Positions 15,724 to 24,828 of a stretch of 64,000 nt of DNA are shown in pieces (position 1 is the stretch's first letter; the number at the start of each line of letters is the position of its first letter). The stretch spans positions 124,001 to 188,000 of the forward strand of contig CAXXLG010000001.1 in the NCBI GenBank assembly GCA_963674495.2, in the 5' to 3' direction. A program made the position numbers and the translations under genes. The notes beneath the pieces were generated by a model. The model searched no databases and was not told the DNA's origin. It saw nothing but the letters and a program-made list of their open reading frames with translations. The DNA comes from RGIG3178 sp963674495. Its GTDB lineage: Bacteria > Bacillota > Clostridia > Christensenellales > QAND01.

Positions 15724-17242
15724 CGTAGATCCTCATCTCCAGTACCTTGTTTACGCCGTTTAGATAGGCGAGAATACTCGCTTCCATCACGTCGGTTGAT
15801 AATCCGCGGCCGGTGACCAAACCGTCGTCCCCCACCTTGAGTTTGACTACCACTTCGCCCAGCGCATCCGTGCCCTCGGTGACCGAGCGGATGGCGTAGT
15901 CATCCAGAATATATGTCGGAGCGTCGCCCACCATCTTGTCGATGGCGTTGTATGCCGCGTCCACAGGACCGTTGCCCAGCGCCACGTCCTCCGTGGTTTG
16001 CCCGTCGCGCTCGATGCACACCGTGCAGGACCCACGCGCTTCGCTGGCGGCGTGCATATCAAAGCGCACCAAACGGTAGCCGTTGATCTGCATCAAACCG
16101 CCGCGCAGTATCGCCTCGATGTCCCCGTCGTGTATCTCCTTTTTCTTGTCGCACAGCGCCTTGAAATCCTCAAAGAACGTAGTGAGTTCCTCCGCGCTGA
16201 TGTGGTAGCCAAGTTCCCGCACCCGCTGTTCAAACGCATGGCGACCGCTGTGCTTGCCCAATACCAGTTCGCTTGTGGCAAGCCCGATGGTTGCGGGCGA
16301 CATGATCTCGTACGTACTTCGATTTGCCAATATGCCGTGCTGATGGATGCCCGCCTCGTGTGCGAACGCGTTGACGCCTACGATGGGCTTGTTGCGCGGT
16401 GGGGCCATGCCGACGGTGGCGTATACCAGCTTGCTGGTGCGCGCGATCTCAGAGGTTATAACGCGGCATTCCGTCTGGTAGAAATCGCGGCGGGTGTGCA
16501 TGGCCATCACGACTTCCTCCAGTGCCGCGTTGCCCGCACGCTCGCCAAGGCCGTTGACCGCACACTCGATCTGCGTAGCGCCGGCTTCGATGGCGGCGAG
16601 GGAATTGGCAACCGCCAATCCCAAATCGTTGTGGTTGTGCACCGACAATACGACGTTGTCAAGACCGTCCACGTTTTTCAATAAATACCGGAGCAGTCCG
16701 GACAACTCCTGTGGTGTGGTATAGCCCACGGTGTCTGGTACGTTGATGACGGTTGCGCCCGCTTTGATGACGGCCTCAAATATCCGGGCTAAAAACTCCG
16801 GATCGCTGCGCGTAGCGTCCTCGGCGGAAAACTCCACCTTGGAGCACTTGGATTTGGCGTACTTGACCATGTCCACCGCCCTTTGAAACACCTGATCGGG
16901 CTGCATCTTCAACTTGTATTCCATGTGCAGCGGGGAGGTGGAGATGAAGGTGTGAATCAGCGGATCGGCCGCAAATCTGAGCGCTTCGTACGCCCGGTCG
17001 ATATCCTTTTGCACCGCCCGTGCCAGTGACGCCACGGTACAATCCTTCACCGTTTGGGCGATCGTGCGCACTGCCTCGAAATCGCCGTCGGAGGAAATGG
17101 CAAAGCCCGCTTCGATCACGTCGACTTTAAGCCTTTCAAGCTGTTTCGCCACCTCAACCTTTTCATGGATATCCATGCTGCAACCGGGGGCCTGTTCACC
17201 GTCCCGCAGAGTAGTATCAAAAATCTGAATGGCATGCGTCAT
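15701..17242 (-). CDS. leuA: 2-isopropylmalate synthase
   Basis: LeuA condenses 2-ketoisovalerate with acetyl-CoA, the committed step to leucine. The 513-aa product has FDTTLRDGEQAPGCSM, the metal motif VHNHNDLGLAVANS, the GERAGNAALEEVVMA stretch and the C-terminal regulatory domain through which leucine inhibits (GNGPVDAAYNAID). AAAGGAGG lies nine bases before ATG 17242, whereas it abuts the ATG nine bases upstream, so the shorter form is chosen. The start is 17 bases inside the end of ilvD, so translation is coupled. Confidence 0.96.
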   Translation of the reverse strand: MTHAIQIFDTTLRDGEQAPGCSMDIHEKVEVAKQLERLKVDVIEAGFAISSDGDFEAVRTIAQTVKDCTVASLARAVQKDIDRAYEALRFAADPLIHTFISTSPLHMEYKLKMQPDQVFQRAVDMVKYAKSKCSKVEFSAEDATRSDPEFLARIFEAVIKAGATVINVPDTVGYTTPQELSGLLRYLLKNVDGLDNVVLSVHNHNDLGLAVANSLAAIEAGATQIECAVNGLGERAGNAALEEVVMAMHTRRDFYQTECRVITSEIARTSKLVYATVGMAPPRNKPIVGVNAFAHEAGIHQHGILANRSTYEIMSPATIGLATSELVLGKHSGRHAFEQRVRELGYHISAEELTTFFEDFKALCDKKKEIHDGDIEAILRGGLMQINGYRLVRFDMHAASEARGSCTVCIERDGQTTEDVALGNGPVDAAYNAIDKMVGDAPTYILDDYAIRSVTEGTDALGEVVVKLKVGDDGLVTGRGLSTDVMEASILAYLNGVNKVLEMRIYDEAAGNS

Positions 17243-17258
17243 CCGCTGCATCCTCCTT

Positions 17259-18917
17259 TCACTCAAAGATTGCGCCCTTTTCGGCGGAGCTTACCTGTTC
17301 GCCGTAGCGCTTCAGGTAGCCTTTGACTTCGTTCTTTTTAATTTTCGTGGTCGCTTTGCGCTTTTCCAGTTCCTCATCCGAAACCAGAAGATCCAGCTTG
17401 TAGTTGGGTATGTCGATGGATATGATATCGCCTTCCTTGACGAAGGCAATGGGGCCGCTTGCCGCCGCTTCCGGCGATATGTGGCCGATGCACGCGCCGC
17501 GCGTTGCGCCGGAGAACCGCCCGTCCGTGATCAGCGCGACGCTCTTGTCCAGGCCCATGCCCGCAATGGCGGATGTGGGGGCGAGCATCTCGCGCATGCC
17601 CGGTCCGCCGGAAGGCCCTTCGTATCGAATGACCAAAACATCGCCCGGGTTTACCTTTTTGCCAAAGATCGCTTCGCTGGCTTCCTCCTCGCTTTCAAAC
17701 ACGCGGGCTGGGCCCTTGTGCGCAAGCATTTCGGGGCTGACCGCGCTGCGCTTGACAACCGAACCATTGGGCGCCAGGCTGCCGAACAGGATAGCGAGAC
17801 CGCCGGTTTTGGAATAGGGTTCCTCCACAGACCGTATGACAGAGCGATCCTTAACGGAAACGCTTTTGAGGTTTTCTTCAACGGTTTGGCCGGTTACGGT
17901 CAACAGGGAACCGTTCAGATACCCGTGGGTAAACAGCTCGTTCATCACCGCATGCACGCCACCGGCAAGGTTTAGATCCTGCATATGATGCTTGCCCGCA
18001 GGCGCCAGTTTGCACAGGTTGGGGACCTTCTCGCTCAGATCATTGATCATGTTCAAATCGTAGGGAATGCCCGCTTCGTTCGCTACGGCGGCCAGATGCA
18101 GCACCGTGTTTGTGGAACAGCCAAGCGCCATATCCACCGTCAGCGCATTTTTCATGGCATCGGGGGTGAGGATATCCAACACGCGGATGTTCTTTTTGTA
18201 TAGCTCCATCACCTGTGCGCCCGCTGCCTTGGCAAGGCGCAGCCGTGCGGCGTAAACCGCGGGGATGGTGCCGTTGCCACTGAGCGCCAGACCAATGGCC
18301 TCGCACATGCAGTTCATGGAGTTGGCGGTGAACATGCCTGCACACGATCCGCAACCGGGGCAAGCCACATCTTCCAGATAGGCCAGCTCGCTTTCTTCGA
18401 TCTTGCCGGCGGTATACGCGCCCACGGCCTCAAATACGCTGTTGAGGTCCATGGCATTGCCCTGCACGTCGTTGAGCGAAAGCATGGGGCCGCCGCTAAC
18501 GAAGATGGAAGGGAGGTTGAGCCGTGCCGCTGCCATCAGCATACCGGGTACGATCTTGTCGCAGTTGGGTATAAACACCAGCGCGTCGAATTTGTGCGCC
18601 ATCACCATGCACTCCACGCAATCCGCGATGAGCTCACGGGTGACAAGGGAATACTTCATGCCGCTGTGCCCCATCGCAATGCCGTCGCATACACCGATGG
18701 TATTGAACTCGATGGGCGTACCGCCCGCAGCGAGCACGCCATCCTTGACGGCGCGTGCGATCTGGTTCAGGTGCATATGGCCGGGCACGATCTCGTTATA
18801 CGAGTTGACGATGCCGATAAGCGGTTTTTTGATTTCCGTATCCGTCAATCCCAACGCTTTCATCAAGGAGCGGTGCGGCGCGCGCTCAACACCGCACTTG
18901 ACTTGATCGCTATTCAT
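17259..18917 (-). CDS. ilvD: Dihydroxy-acid dehydratase
   Basis: The enzyme dehydrates 2,3-dihydroxy acids to the 2-keto acids of valine and isoleucine. The 552-aa product has the iron-sulfur cysteines in FIPNCDKIVPGM and DVACPGCGSCAGMFTANSMN, and the GPSGGPGMREML and TDGRFSGATRG motifs of the IlvD/Edd family; context rules out phosphogluconate dehydratase. A GAGGT site precedes the ATG, which overlaps the ilvC stop codon by 8 bases. The enzyme depends on a cluster sensitive to oxygen, which fits an anaerobe. Confidence 0.97.
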   Translation of the reverse strand: MNSDQVKCGVERAPHRSLMKALGLTDTEIKKPLIGIVNSYNEIVPGHMHLNQIARAVKDGVLAAGGTPIEFNTIGVCDGIAMGHSGMKYSLVTRELIADCVECMVMAHKFDALVFIPNCDKIVPGMLMAAARLNLPSIFVSGGPMLSLNDVQGNAMDLNSVFEAVGAYTAGKIEESELAYLEDVACPGCGSCAGMFTANSMNCMCEAIGLALSGNGTIPAVYAARLRLAKAAGAQVMELYKKNIRVLDILTPDAMKNALTVDMALGCSTNTVLHLAAVANEAGIPYDLNMINDLSEKVPNLCKLAPAGKHHMQDLNLAGGVHAVMNELFTHGYLNGSLLTVTGQTVEENLKSVSVKDRSVIRSVEEPYSKTGGLAILFGSLAPNGSVVKRSAVSPEMLAHKGPARVFESEEEASEAIFGKKVNPGDVLVIRYEGPSGGPGMREMLAPTSAIAGMGLDKSVALITDGRFSGATRGACIGHISPEAAASGPIAFVKEGDIISIDIPNYKLDLLVSDEELEKRKATTKIKKNEVKGYLKRYGEQVSSAEKGAIFE

Positions 18918-19914
18918 AGTCTACCTCTTTCTGCCAGCTCATCAGTTTGCGCAATTTCTTGCCGGTGGTCTCGATCAGTTGCGTCTGCTCCTGGTGACGG
19001 CGGGCGTTGAAATAGGGACGATTGGCCATGTTCTCAAGAATCCACTTCTTGGCGAACTCGCCGTTTTGGATCTCGGTAAGAACCTGTTTCATTTCACGGC
19101 GTGTTTCATCGGTGATGATGCGTTTGCCGGTGACGTAATCGCCGTATTCCGCCGTATCGCTGATGGAATAGCGCATAAAGCTCAGGCCACCCTGAACAAC
19201 GAGATCGATGATCAGCTTCATCTCGTGCAGACATTCGAAGTACGCGCTCTCGGGCTGGTATCCGGCCTCGACCAGCGTCTCAAACCCGGCCTTCATCAGT
19301 TCGCATACGCCGCCGCACAGTACAACCTGCTCGCCGAACAGATCCGTCTCGGTCTCCTCGCGGAACGTGGTCTCCAATACGCCTGCGCGTGCGCCGCCAA
19401 TGCCCAACGCATACGCCAAAGCGATGTCATGCGCATGGCCGCTCGCATCCTGCTGTACCGCGACGAGGCAGGGAACGCCCTTGCCCTCTTCGTACTGGCT
19501 GCGTACCGTATGGCCCGGTCCCTTGGGAGCGATCATGATCACGTCGATGTCACTGGGCGGGACGATCTGCCCGAAATGGATGTTAAACCCGTGCGCAAAG
19601 GCCAGCGCCATGCCGGGTTTCAGGTTGGGCGCGATGTCGTTTTTATACAGCATGGCCTGCTTCTCATCGTTGATCAGAACCATCACCAGATCCGCCGCTT
19701 TGACGGCCTCGTCCGCATTCAAGACGGTAAACCCGGCCGCCTTGGCGCGAACCGCGGATTTTGAGCCCTCGTATAACCCGACAACCACCTTTACGCCGCT
19801 GTCGCGCAGGTTCTGCGCATGCGCGTGACCCTGGCTGCCATAGCCGATCACTGCCACCGTCTTACCGTCAAGCAATCCCAGATTGCAATCCTTTTCATAG
19901 TACATCGTTGCCAT
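18910..19914 (-). CDS. ilvC: Ketol-acid reductoisomerase (class I)
   Basis: IlvC isomerises and reduces acetolactate or acetohydroxybutyrate to the dihydroxy acid. The 334-aa length is that of the short class I enzymes. The nucleotide fold has VIGYGSQGHAHAQNLRDSG at residues 22-40; the metal and substrate sites are in MIAPKGPGHTVR, ETDLFGEQVVLCGG and CLHEMKLIIDLV. The loop after the second strand (GLYEGSKSAVRAKAAG) carries Ser and Arg, compatible with NADPH. The ATG overlaps the ilvN end by 20 bases. Confidence 0.97.
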   Translation of the reverse strand: MATMYYEKDCNLGLLDGKTVAVIGYGSQGHAHAQNLRDSGVKVVVGLYEGSKSAVRAKAAGFTVLNADEAVKAADLVMVLINDEKQAMLYKNDIAPNLKPGMALAFAHGFNIHFGQIVPPSDIDVIMIAPKGPGHTVRSQYEEGKGVPCLVAVQQDASGHAHDIALAYALGIGGARAGVLETTFREETETDLFGEQVVLCGGVCELMKAGFETLVEAGYQPESAYFECLHEMKLIIDLVVQGGLSFMRYSISDTAEYGDYVTGKRIITDETRREMKQVLTEIQNGEFAKKWILENMANRPYFNARRHQEQTQLIETTGKKLRKLMSWQKEVDYE

Positions 19915-20440
19915 GTTCCAAATCCTCCTCAGTTTGTTTATCGCACGCCAGGCAGTAAGTGCTTCTGCCTATAGCGGTTGGACCGGTTCTACAGATCTCG
20001 ATGATGCCGTACGCCGCAACGAACGCCAAAAATGCGCTGAGCTTGGTAGGTTCGCCGGTGATCTCGATCATCATGGATGTGGGCGACAGGTCCACAACAG
20101 ACGCCCTGTACGCGTTGACCGCTTCCATGATTTCGGACAGCTGTGCCTTTTTCATGTGCAGTTTGACAATGAGAAGTTCGCGCACCACAATGCGGGATAG
20201 ATCCATCAGCTGCACCTGTTTGACGTCTATAAGTTTTTCAAGCTGTTTGACGATCTGGGTTTTGACTCCCTCGTCGCCGTGGGACACAATGGTTATGCGC
20301 GAAAGAGCGGGGTCTTCCGTTACGCCAACGGTGAGGCTGTCGATGTTGAACGCCCGGCGGGCAAACAACGACGCCACCCTTGTCAGCACGCCAAAATGGT
20401 TGTTGACCAGCAATGAAACGATGAATTGCTCCTTATCCAT
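19895..20440 (-). CDS. ilvN: Acetolactate synthase small (regulatory) subunit
   Basis: This regulatory subunit activates IlvB and confers feedback inhibition, usually by valine. The 181-aa product starts with an ACT domain (SLLVNNHFGVLTRVASLFARR, then NIDSLTVGVTEDPALSRITI), followed by the small-subunit C-terminal domain with VVDLSPTSMMIEITGEP. Length and the double-domain structure match the IlvH/IlvN class of about 160-180 residues. It starts 21 bases after the ilvB stop with AGGAGGAAAAT upstream. The last 15 residues are acidic and partly overlap ilvC. Confidence 0.95.
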   Translation of the reverse strand: MDKEQFIVSLLVNNHFGVLTRVASLFARRAFNIDSLTVGVTEDPALSRITIVSHGDEGVKTQIVKQLEKLIDVKQVQLMDLSRIVVRELLIVKLHMKKAQLSEIMEAVNAYRASVVDLSPTSMMIEITGEPTKLSAFLAFVAAYGIIEICRTGPTAIGRSTYCLACDKQTEEDLEHGNDVL

Positions 20441-20461
20441 ATTTTCCTCCTATTTCGCTTT

Positions 20462-22129
20462 TCAGCGCAGTATAATCGATGAGATGCCCTTGCCCGGCGG
20501 GATCATGGGCAGCACCTGTTCGTCCTTGTCGATCACGCAGTCGATGACCACCGGGCCGCCCTGCGCCAACGCCTTTTTCAGGCATTGGTCGTATTCCTCC
20601 CGTGTTTGCGCTTGTAAGCCCATCGCACCGAAACTTTCGGCCAGCTTGACGTAGTTCGTGATACGTCCAAGGTCGGTCTCGGCGTACCGGCTTTCGTAGA
20701 ACAGCGTCTGCCATTGGCGAACCATGCCCAACACGCCGTTGTTCAGCAATACGATGACAAGCGGCAGTTTGTAGGATACGGCGGTGGCCAACTCGTTCAT
20801 GTTCATGTGGAAGCTGCCGTCGCTGGTAAACAGAAGCGTGCGCTTATGATCGTTGCCGAGGCAGCTACCGATGGCCGCGCCCATGCCGAAACCCATCGTG
20901 CCAAGGCCGCCGCTGGTGACAAACGTACGCGGTTTTTTGAATTTGTAATATTGCGTGGCCCACATCTGGTGCTGGCCCACGTCGGTGGCGATCACGTTGT
21001 CCCCCATGTGATCGCACGCCTTTTCGATGATATACTCCGGCGTTAGAAGATCGGGGTTCATCGCCATGCTGTTCTTTTTGCTGTTTTTCATTTCCTGGAT
21101 GTGTGCGTGCCAAGGCGCATGTGCCTTTTCGGGTACCAAGGCCAGCAACTGCGTAAGGATGTCCTTCACGTCGCCTTCTAGGCACACGTTGGCGGGAATA
21201 TTTTTGCACATCTCCGCCGGATCGATGTCGATCTGTATCACCGCGCGGTCTGCGGAAAATTCGGATTTGTTGCCCGTCGCCCGGTCGGAGAACCGCGTGC
21301 CCACCGCAATCAGCAGGTCGCTGTCGTACAGCGCCTGCGTGGCGGCGTATTTGCCGTGCATGCCCAACATGCCCAAATGGTTCGGGTGATCAAAGGGCAT
21401 GGCGGAAAGGCCCATCATACTACTGCCCACCGGCGCGTCTATGCGTTCGCAAAAGGCCACAAGCTCCCGTGCAGCATCCGAGATCACCACGCCGCCGCCG
21501 GCATAGATGAACGGACGCTCGGATTTTTGGATCAACGCCGCCGCTTTTTGCAGCAGTTCGGCACAGGGTTTTGTGGCCTTTATGAATTGTTTGGGCTCTT
21601 TTGGCGTAAATTCAGTTTTGGCCGCCTGCACGTCCTTTGGCACGTCGATGAGCACCGGCCCGGGCCGTCCGCTGGTTGCGATGTGAAATGCTTCGCGGAT
21701 GGTATCAGCCAATGCTTCCACGTCCTTGACGATGGTACTGTGTTTTGTGATGGGGATGGTCACGCCCGCGATGTCCACTTCCTGGAAGCTGTCCTTTCCC
21801 AACAGGGAAGTGGCCACGTTGCCGGTGATGGCTACGATGGGCGTGCTGTCTAAAAACGCATTGGCAATGCCGGTGACGAGGTTGGTCGCACCCGGGCCGG
21901 ACGTGGCAAAGCAAACGCCTACCTTGCCGGATACCCGTGCATAGGCGTCCGCGGCATGCGCTGCGGCCTGTTCGTGGCAGGTGGTGATATGGGTGATCCG
22001 ATCGCTGCTCTTGTACAGCTCGTCGTAGATATACAGTACAGCGCCGCCCGGATAACCGAATACCGTATCCACCCCCTGCTCGACCAAAGTTTCGATGATA
22101 ATCTGTGCTCCCGTCATTGTCATGGCCAT
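20462..22129 (-). CDS. ilvB: Acetolactate synthase large (catalytic) subunit
   Basis: This thiamine-diphosphate enzyme makes acetolactate and acetohydroxybutyrate from pyruvate and 2-ketobutyrate. The 555-aa product has the PYR domain with VFGYPGGAVLYIYDEL and the catalytic Glu in HEQAAAHAADAYAR, the central domain, and the PP domain metal site TSDGSFHMNMNEL followed by VLLNNGVLGMVRQWQ. The start is MAMTMTGAQ, with AAGGA upstream; the internal ATG two codons later is also possible. It is the first structural gene of the operon and lies about 265 bases after an attenuator and its leader peptide, so its transcription should respond to branched-chain aminoacyl-tRNA. Confidence 0.97.
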   Translation of the reverse strand: MAMTMTGAQIIIETLVEQGVDTVFGYPGGAVLYIYDELYKSSDRITHITTCHEQAAAHAADAYARVSGKVGVCFATSGPGATNLVTGIANAFLDSTPIVAITGNVATSLLGKDSFQEVDIAGVTIPITKHSTIVKDVEALADTIREAFHIATSGRPGPVLIDVPKDVQAAKTEFTPKEPKQFIKATKPCAELLQKAAALIQKSERPFIYAGGGVVISDAARELVAFCERIDAPVGSSMMGLSAMPFDHPNHLGMLGMHGKYAATQALYDSDLLIAVGTRFSDRATGNKSEFSADRAVIQIDIDPAEMCKNIPANVCLEGDVKDILTQLLALVPEKAHAPWHAHIQEMKNSKKNSMAMNPDLLTPEYIIEKACDHMGDNVIATDVGQHQMWATQYYKFKKPRTFVTSGGLGTMGFGMGAAIGSCLGNDHKRTLLFTSDGSFHMNMNELATAVSYKLPLVIVLLNNGVLGMVRQWQTLFYESRYAETDLGRITNYVKLAESFGAMGLQAQTREEYDQCLKKALAQGGPVVIDCVIDKDEQVLPMIPPGKGISSIILR

Positions 22130-22395
22130 TCATCCTTTCCTTGTTCGATGACGAACCTCGGTTTGTCATCGCTGTCCTGCTCAGCATGCGCTGACGCGCG
22201 GCCTAGCGATTTATAGTGCCTGATGCTTTAACTGTCAGTGACTTTCGACGTACCTGTTGCCAAAAGGCCTTGGGTAACTGCGCCATGCGTTTTGTTTTCG
22301 GCAAAGGACAATGCGGAAAAATCATGTTTTGAAATCCATATTGTCAGCGCAACCTTTTTTTGCTACCCGTATTCTTTCCCGAAGACTCCGGCATA

Positions 22396-22433
22396 CAAAA
22401 AGCCCTGCGGTGATTGGCAATCACTGCAGGGCT
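22396..22433 (-). terminator. Attenuator terminator of the ilv-leu operon
   Basis: On the minus strand AGCCCTGC pairs with GCAGGGCT, with an inner GTGATT/AATCAC stem, followed by TTTTTG. It lies between the leader-peptide stop and ilvB. Part of its right arm and loop (22409-22418) can instead pair with codons 28-31 of the leader peptide (22475-22484; nine of ten bases), giving an antiterminator. Confidence 0.85.
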
Positions 22434-22451
22434 GTGGTTACTTCCTTATGC

Positions 22452-22565
22452 TCACCCTCGATATACAGCTACTCGCCAATCCCCATGTCTAAGAGCCCGG
22501 ACTACTACGAGGAGTCCGAGCAAGCCAATAAGGATGACTATGATGGCTGCAAAGTTTGCGGGCAT
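22452..22565 (-). CDS. Branched-chain amino acid leader peptide, 37 aa
   Basis: The frame starts at ATG with GGAG eight bases upstream and encodes MPANFAAIIVILIGLLGLL, then VVVRALRHGD and onward. Thirteen of residues 8-22 are Ile, Leu or Val, the amino acids made by the operon. The stop lies about 20 bases before a strong terminator. Starved ribosomes stalling at codons 8-22 leave codons 28-31 free to form the antiterminator; ribosomes reaching the stop cover that segment and let the terminator form. This is the logic of classical ribosome-mediated attenuation. A small membrane protein is the alternative reading, because the core would also make one helix, but position and RNA pairing favour a leader. 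Confidence 0.8.
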   Translation of the reverse strand: MPANFAAIIVILIGLLGLLVVVRALRHGDWRVAVYRG

Positions 22566-22597
22566 CTTGGTTGCTCCGTTTCGTTGGTGTTTTATTT

Positions 22598-22626
22598 AAA
22601 TTATCATATGCAAAAGGCAAAGTCAA
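22598..22626 (-). promoter_or_regulatory. Promoter of the ilv-leu operon
   Basis: TTGACT at 22621-22626 on the minus strand is followed by TGATAATTT; GATAAT at 15 bases or TAATTT at 17 bases serves as -10. Transcription would begin 20-30 bases before the leader-peptide ATG. Confidence 0.7.
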
Positions 22627-22793
22627 GTGCATGGAATGCGAAACGGTAAAAAAATTCTATAAAATGCGCACAGAATTCTTAGTAAAACGGGCACGGCGCG
22701 ATTGATACAGCTATATCATAATGATATACTTTTGGCATTGATGGAAGGACGGCTCAATTATGGCAAGGGCGGACACAAAGGAGGACAAATCGA

Positions 22794-23204
22794 GTGAAAC
22801 GCTAGAGAATTAGAAAGACCATTCTGCTGATCTCAATGCTGATCTTTCCGAGCACGCTCAACTATTTTTCGCCCTATCTGATCGTGCAGGGCAGCTTTGA
22901 AGGCGTTTTATCGGGCAGCGGCGTTTTGTTTTTGTCCATGCTGGTAACGTCGTTGATTCTGGGCCGCGCATTTTGCGGGTGGCTGTGCCCCGCGGGTGCG
23001 ATGGGGGAGGTGTGTGCATCCATACAGAACAAGCCGACAGGCAAAAGGCTGAATCTCATCAAATATTTTATCTGGGTGCCGTGGCTATTTGCCATCGTAT
23101 TCGGGTTCTTATCCGCGGGTGGATTGCAACGTATCAACGTGTTGTACTACACAGACGGTGGCATATCCGTCAACGCACCGGAGGGCTACATCGTGTATTT
23201 TTAG
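22794..23204 (+). pseudogene. Truncated 4Fe-4S polyferredoxin-type membrane protein with early amber codon
   Basis: AAAGGAGG precedes a GTG start, but the fourth codon is TAG; the frame then continues with RKTILLISMLIF, LNYFSPYLIVQGS, a GRAFCGWLCPAGAMGE motif typical of NapH/YccM-like membrane ferredoxin proteins, and IKYFIWVPW. It stops abruptly at GISVNAPEGYIVYF, where such proteins continue with further helices and a second cysteine cluster. An ATG at 22836 could restart but has no ribosome site. Both nonsense and truncation point to a dead gene. The 3' junction borders AT-rich foreign-looking DNA. Confidence 0.75.
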
Positions 23205-23206
23205 GA

Positions 23207-23654
23207 GAGCAGATTTTGCGATTTGCCATTTCATCAGAAACAAGTAAACACAAGATTAAAACAATCCTAATAGATGAAATCAATTATGATTTAGAAAAAA
23301 AAGATAGAAGAGTTTTTCAATCAATCCAGATATAACAACATCAATGAATTAATGGATAAACTGATCTTTGAAGATGAAGTTTCGGTTATCATCGTAATTA
23401 ATGAAGCATCGGAAGATTTAAATATGGTTTTATCCAAGATAAAAATCACTGTCGATGTAATTGAAGTACAAAGTATTGAGAAGTACAAGGATACAAACAA
23501 ATACATTGTTTATTTTGAGGAAAATAGCCTTAAAAAAATAAATAAAGTCGTACTTTCTGGCCAAAAGAGAGGGATAGCACCTCAAGCCCCTAGATACGCC
23601 ACCTATTCCAAACTCCTATCGGCCAGGACGCTTAGTGATCTGTGGGATTAAGAG
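23207..23654 (+). pseudogene. AT-rich gene remnant of unknown family
   Basis: This stretch is far richer in A+T than its surroundings. One frame reads KTILIDEINYDLEKK, and after an A-run near 23300 another continues with FFNQSRYNNINELMDKL, then VSVIIVINEASEDLNMVLSK and KYIVYFEEN. Together they look like one acidic, alpha/beta soluble protein with a frameshift, lacking its N-terminus. The last 25 residues (RGIAPQAPRYATYSKLL) have a different composition and may come from fused sequence. I do not recognise the family; similar stretches occur in nuclease-associated proteins, but I cannot confirm this. Confidence 0.5.
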
Positions 23655-23709
23655 ATTTTGTATTTACAGAACTCTAATACGCGCGGTTCCTATAATCTAG
23701 ATACTGGCT

Positions 23710-24828
23710 CTACCATCCAATTCTTAACACAATTTCCACAATTTCCCGATTTGTCCCAAGCCGTACCGGCGTGCCCCATGCGCCGTATCCCGACGATACC
23801 ACAACATGCATATCGCCAACCTGCGCAAGACCGTAGGAAACGTCGTCGAACAATCCGGACAGAAGCGTCATGGGGAAAACCTGCCCGCCGTGGGTGTGCC
23901 CACTCAGTACCAGCGACACACCCGCCTGTGCCTCTTCGTCCAGCGAATCCGGCTGATGATCCAGCACGATCACAGGTAAATTCTCATCAACGCCCGCCAT
24001 CAACGCTTGCATGGTGGCGCGGTTCAAGTTGTAAGCATCCTGCCTGCCAATAAGAACAAGTGCGTCGTCGATCACAATCGATTCGTCTTCCAGTAAAATA
24101 ACCGGCGTATTTGCAAAGAATTGACGCATGGCGGCACTGCCGTAGAAACCCTCGTGGTTGCCCATGCAGGCATAGATGCCATAGCGCGCGTCTAGTTTGG
24201 AAAACTCGTGTTGGTATGTTTTGGCGTTGTTCAGCGTCAGGTATGATCGGTCAACGACATCCCCGGTAAAAACAACAAGGTCGGGAGACAGCGCGTTGAT
24301 GCTTTCAACCAGCACCCTTAGATCATTCGCATCGTACAGCGCGCCAAAATGCGTATCCGAAACCATGACGATGTTCAACGTCCCAGTCTCCATATTGGAA
24401 GTCCGTACGGTGATATCATAACGGGTTGTTTCCGTATGCAGCGCGTTTACGTAACCCGCAGCCGTGATCAATATCGCTGCTGCCAACAACACGACGCCCA
24501 GCCTTTGATACCATTGGGATTCAATGAAAGACCAATGAAACCGTTTGCCACACAAAGTCGCAACATCCACCAAAGCGGCGAACAGTGCAACGTAAAAAAC
24601 GAACACAAGACTGCATCCGCCAAAATACGCAACGAGCCGGGTAAGACCAAGCGGCATAAAAATACCCGCTATGCCGGCTAAGCTGACGGCGGTGAACGGC
24701 AGATAGACAAGGCCGCACGCCCACAGGCTATAACGGGGGATCCGTTTTAATAGCATTGTCCTCGTGCGCAGACCCGCATAGCCATACAGCACGATCAACT
24801 CAAGAATCAAAATCAAAGACAAAGGCAT
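23710..24828 (-). CDS. Membrane-anchored metallophosphoesterase (YkuE-like)
   Basis: The 372-aa product has about four hydrophobic helices in its first 150 residues and then a calcineurin-like phosphoesterase domain, presumably outside the membrane. Metal-site motifs are VSDTHFG, VVFTGDVVDRS, ACMGNHEG, VLDHQPD and SGHTHGGQVFP, a complete dinuclear-metal set. The family includes enzymes that cleave UDP- or lipid-linked phosphates at the cell envelope. The ribosome site AAGGAGC abuts the first ATG, so a TTG six bases on is an alternative start. It is transcribed alone; neighbours on both sides are remnants. Confidence 0.9.
   Translation of the reverse strand: MPLSLILILELIVLYGYAGLRTRTMLLKRIPRYSLWACGLVYLPFTAVSLAGIAGIFMPLGLTRLVAYFGGCSLVFVFYVALFAALVDVATLCGKRFHWSFIESQWYQRLGVVLLAAAILITAAGYVNALHTETTRYDITVRTSNMETGTLNIVMVSDTHFGALYDANDLRVLVESINALSPDLVVFTGDVVDRSYLTLNNAKTYQHEFSKLDARYGIYACMGNHEGFYGSAAMRQFFANTPVILLEDESIVIDDALVLIGRQDAYNLNRATMQALMAGVDENLPVIVLDHQPDSLDEEAQAGVSLVLSGHTHGGQVFPMTLLSGLFDDVSYGLAQVGDMHVVVSSGYGAWGTPVRLGTNREIVEIVLRIGW

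Noticed and set aside
22130..22395. T-box or CodY control of ilvB
   Set aside because: No TGGNACCGCG-type T-box or antiterminator bulge was seen on the minus strand, and no clear CodY-box match; the leader-peptide attenuator explains the region.
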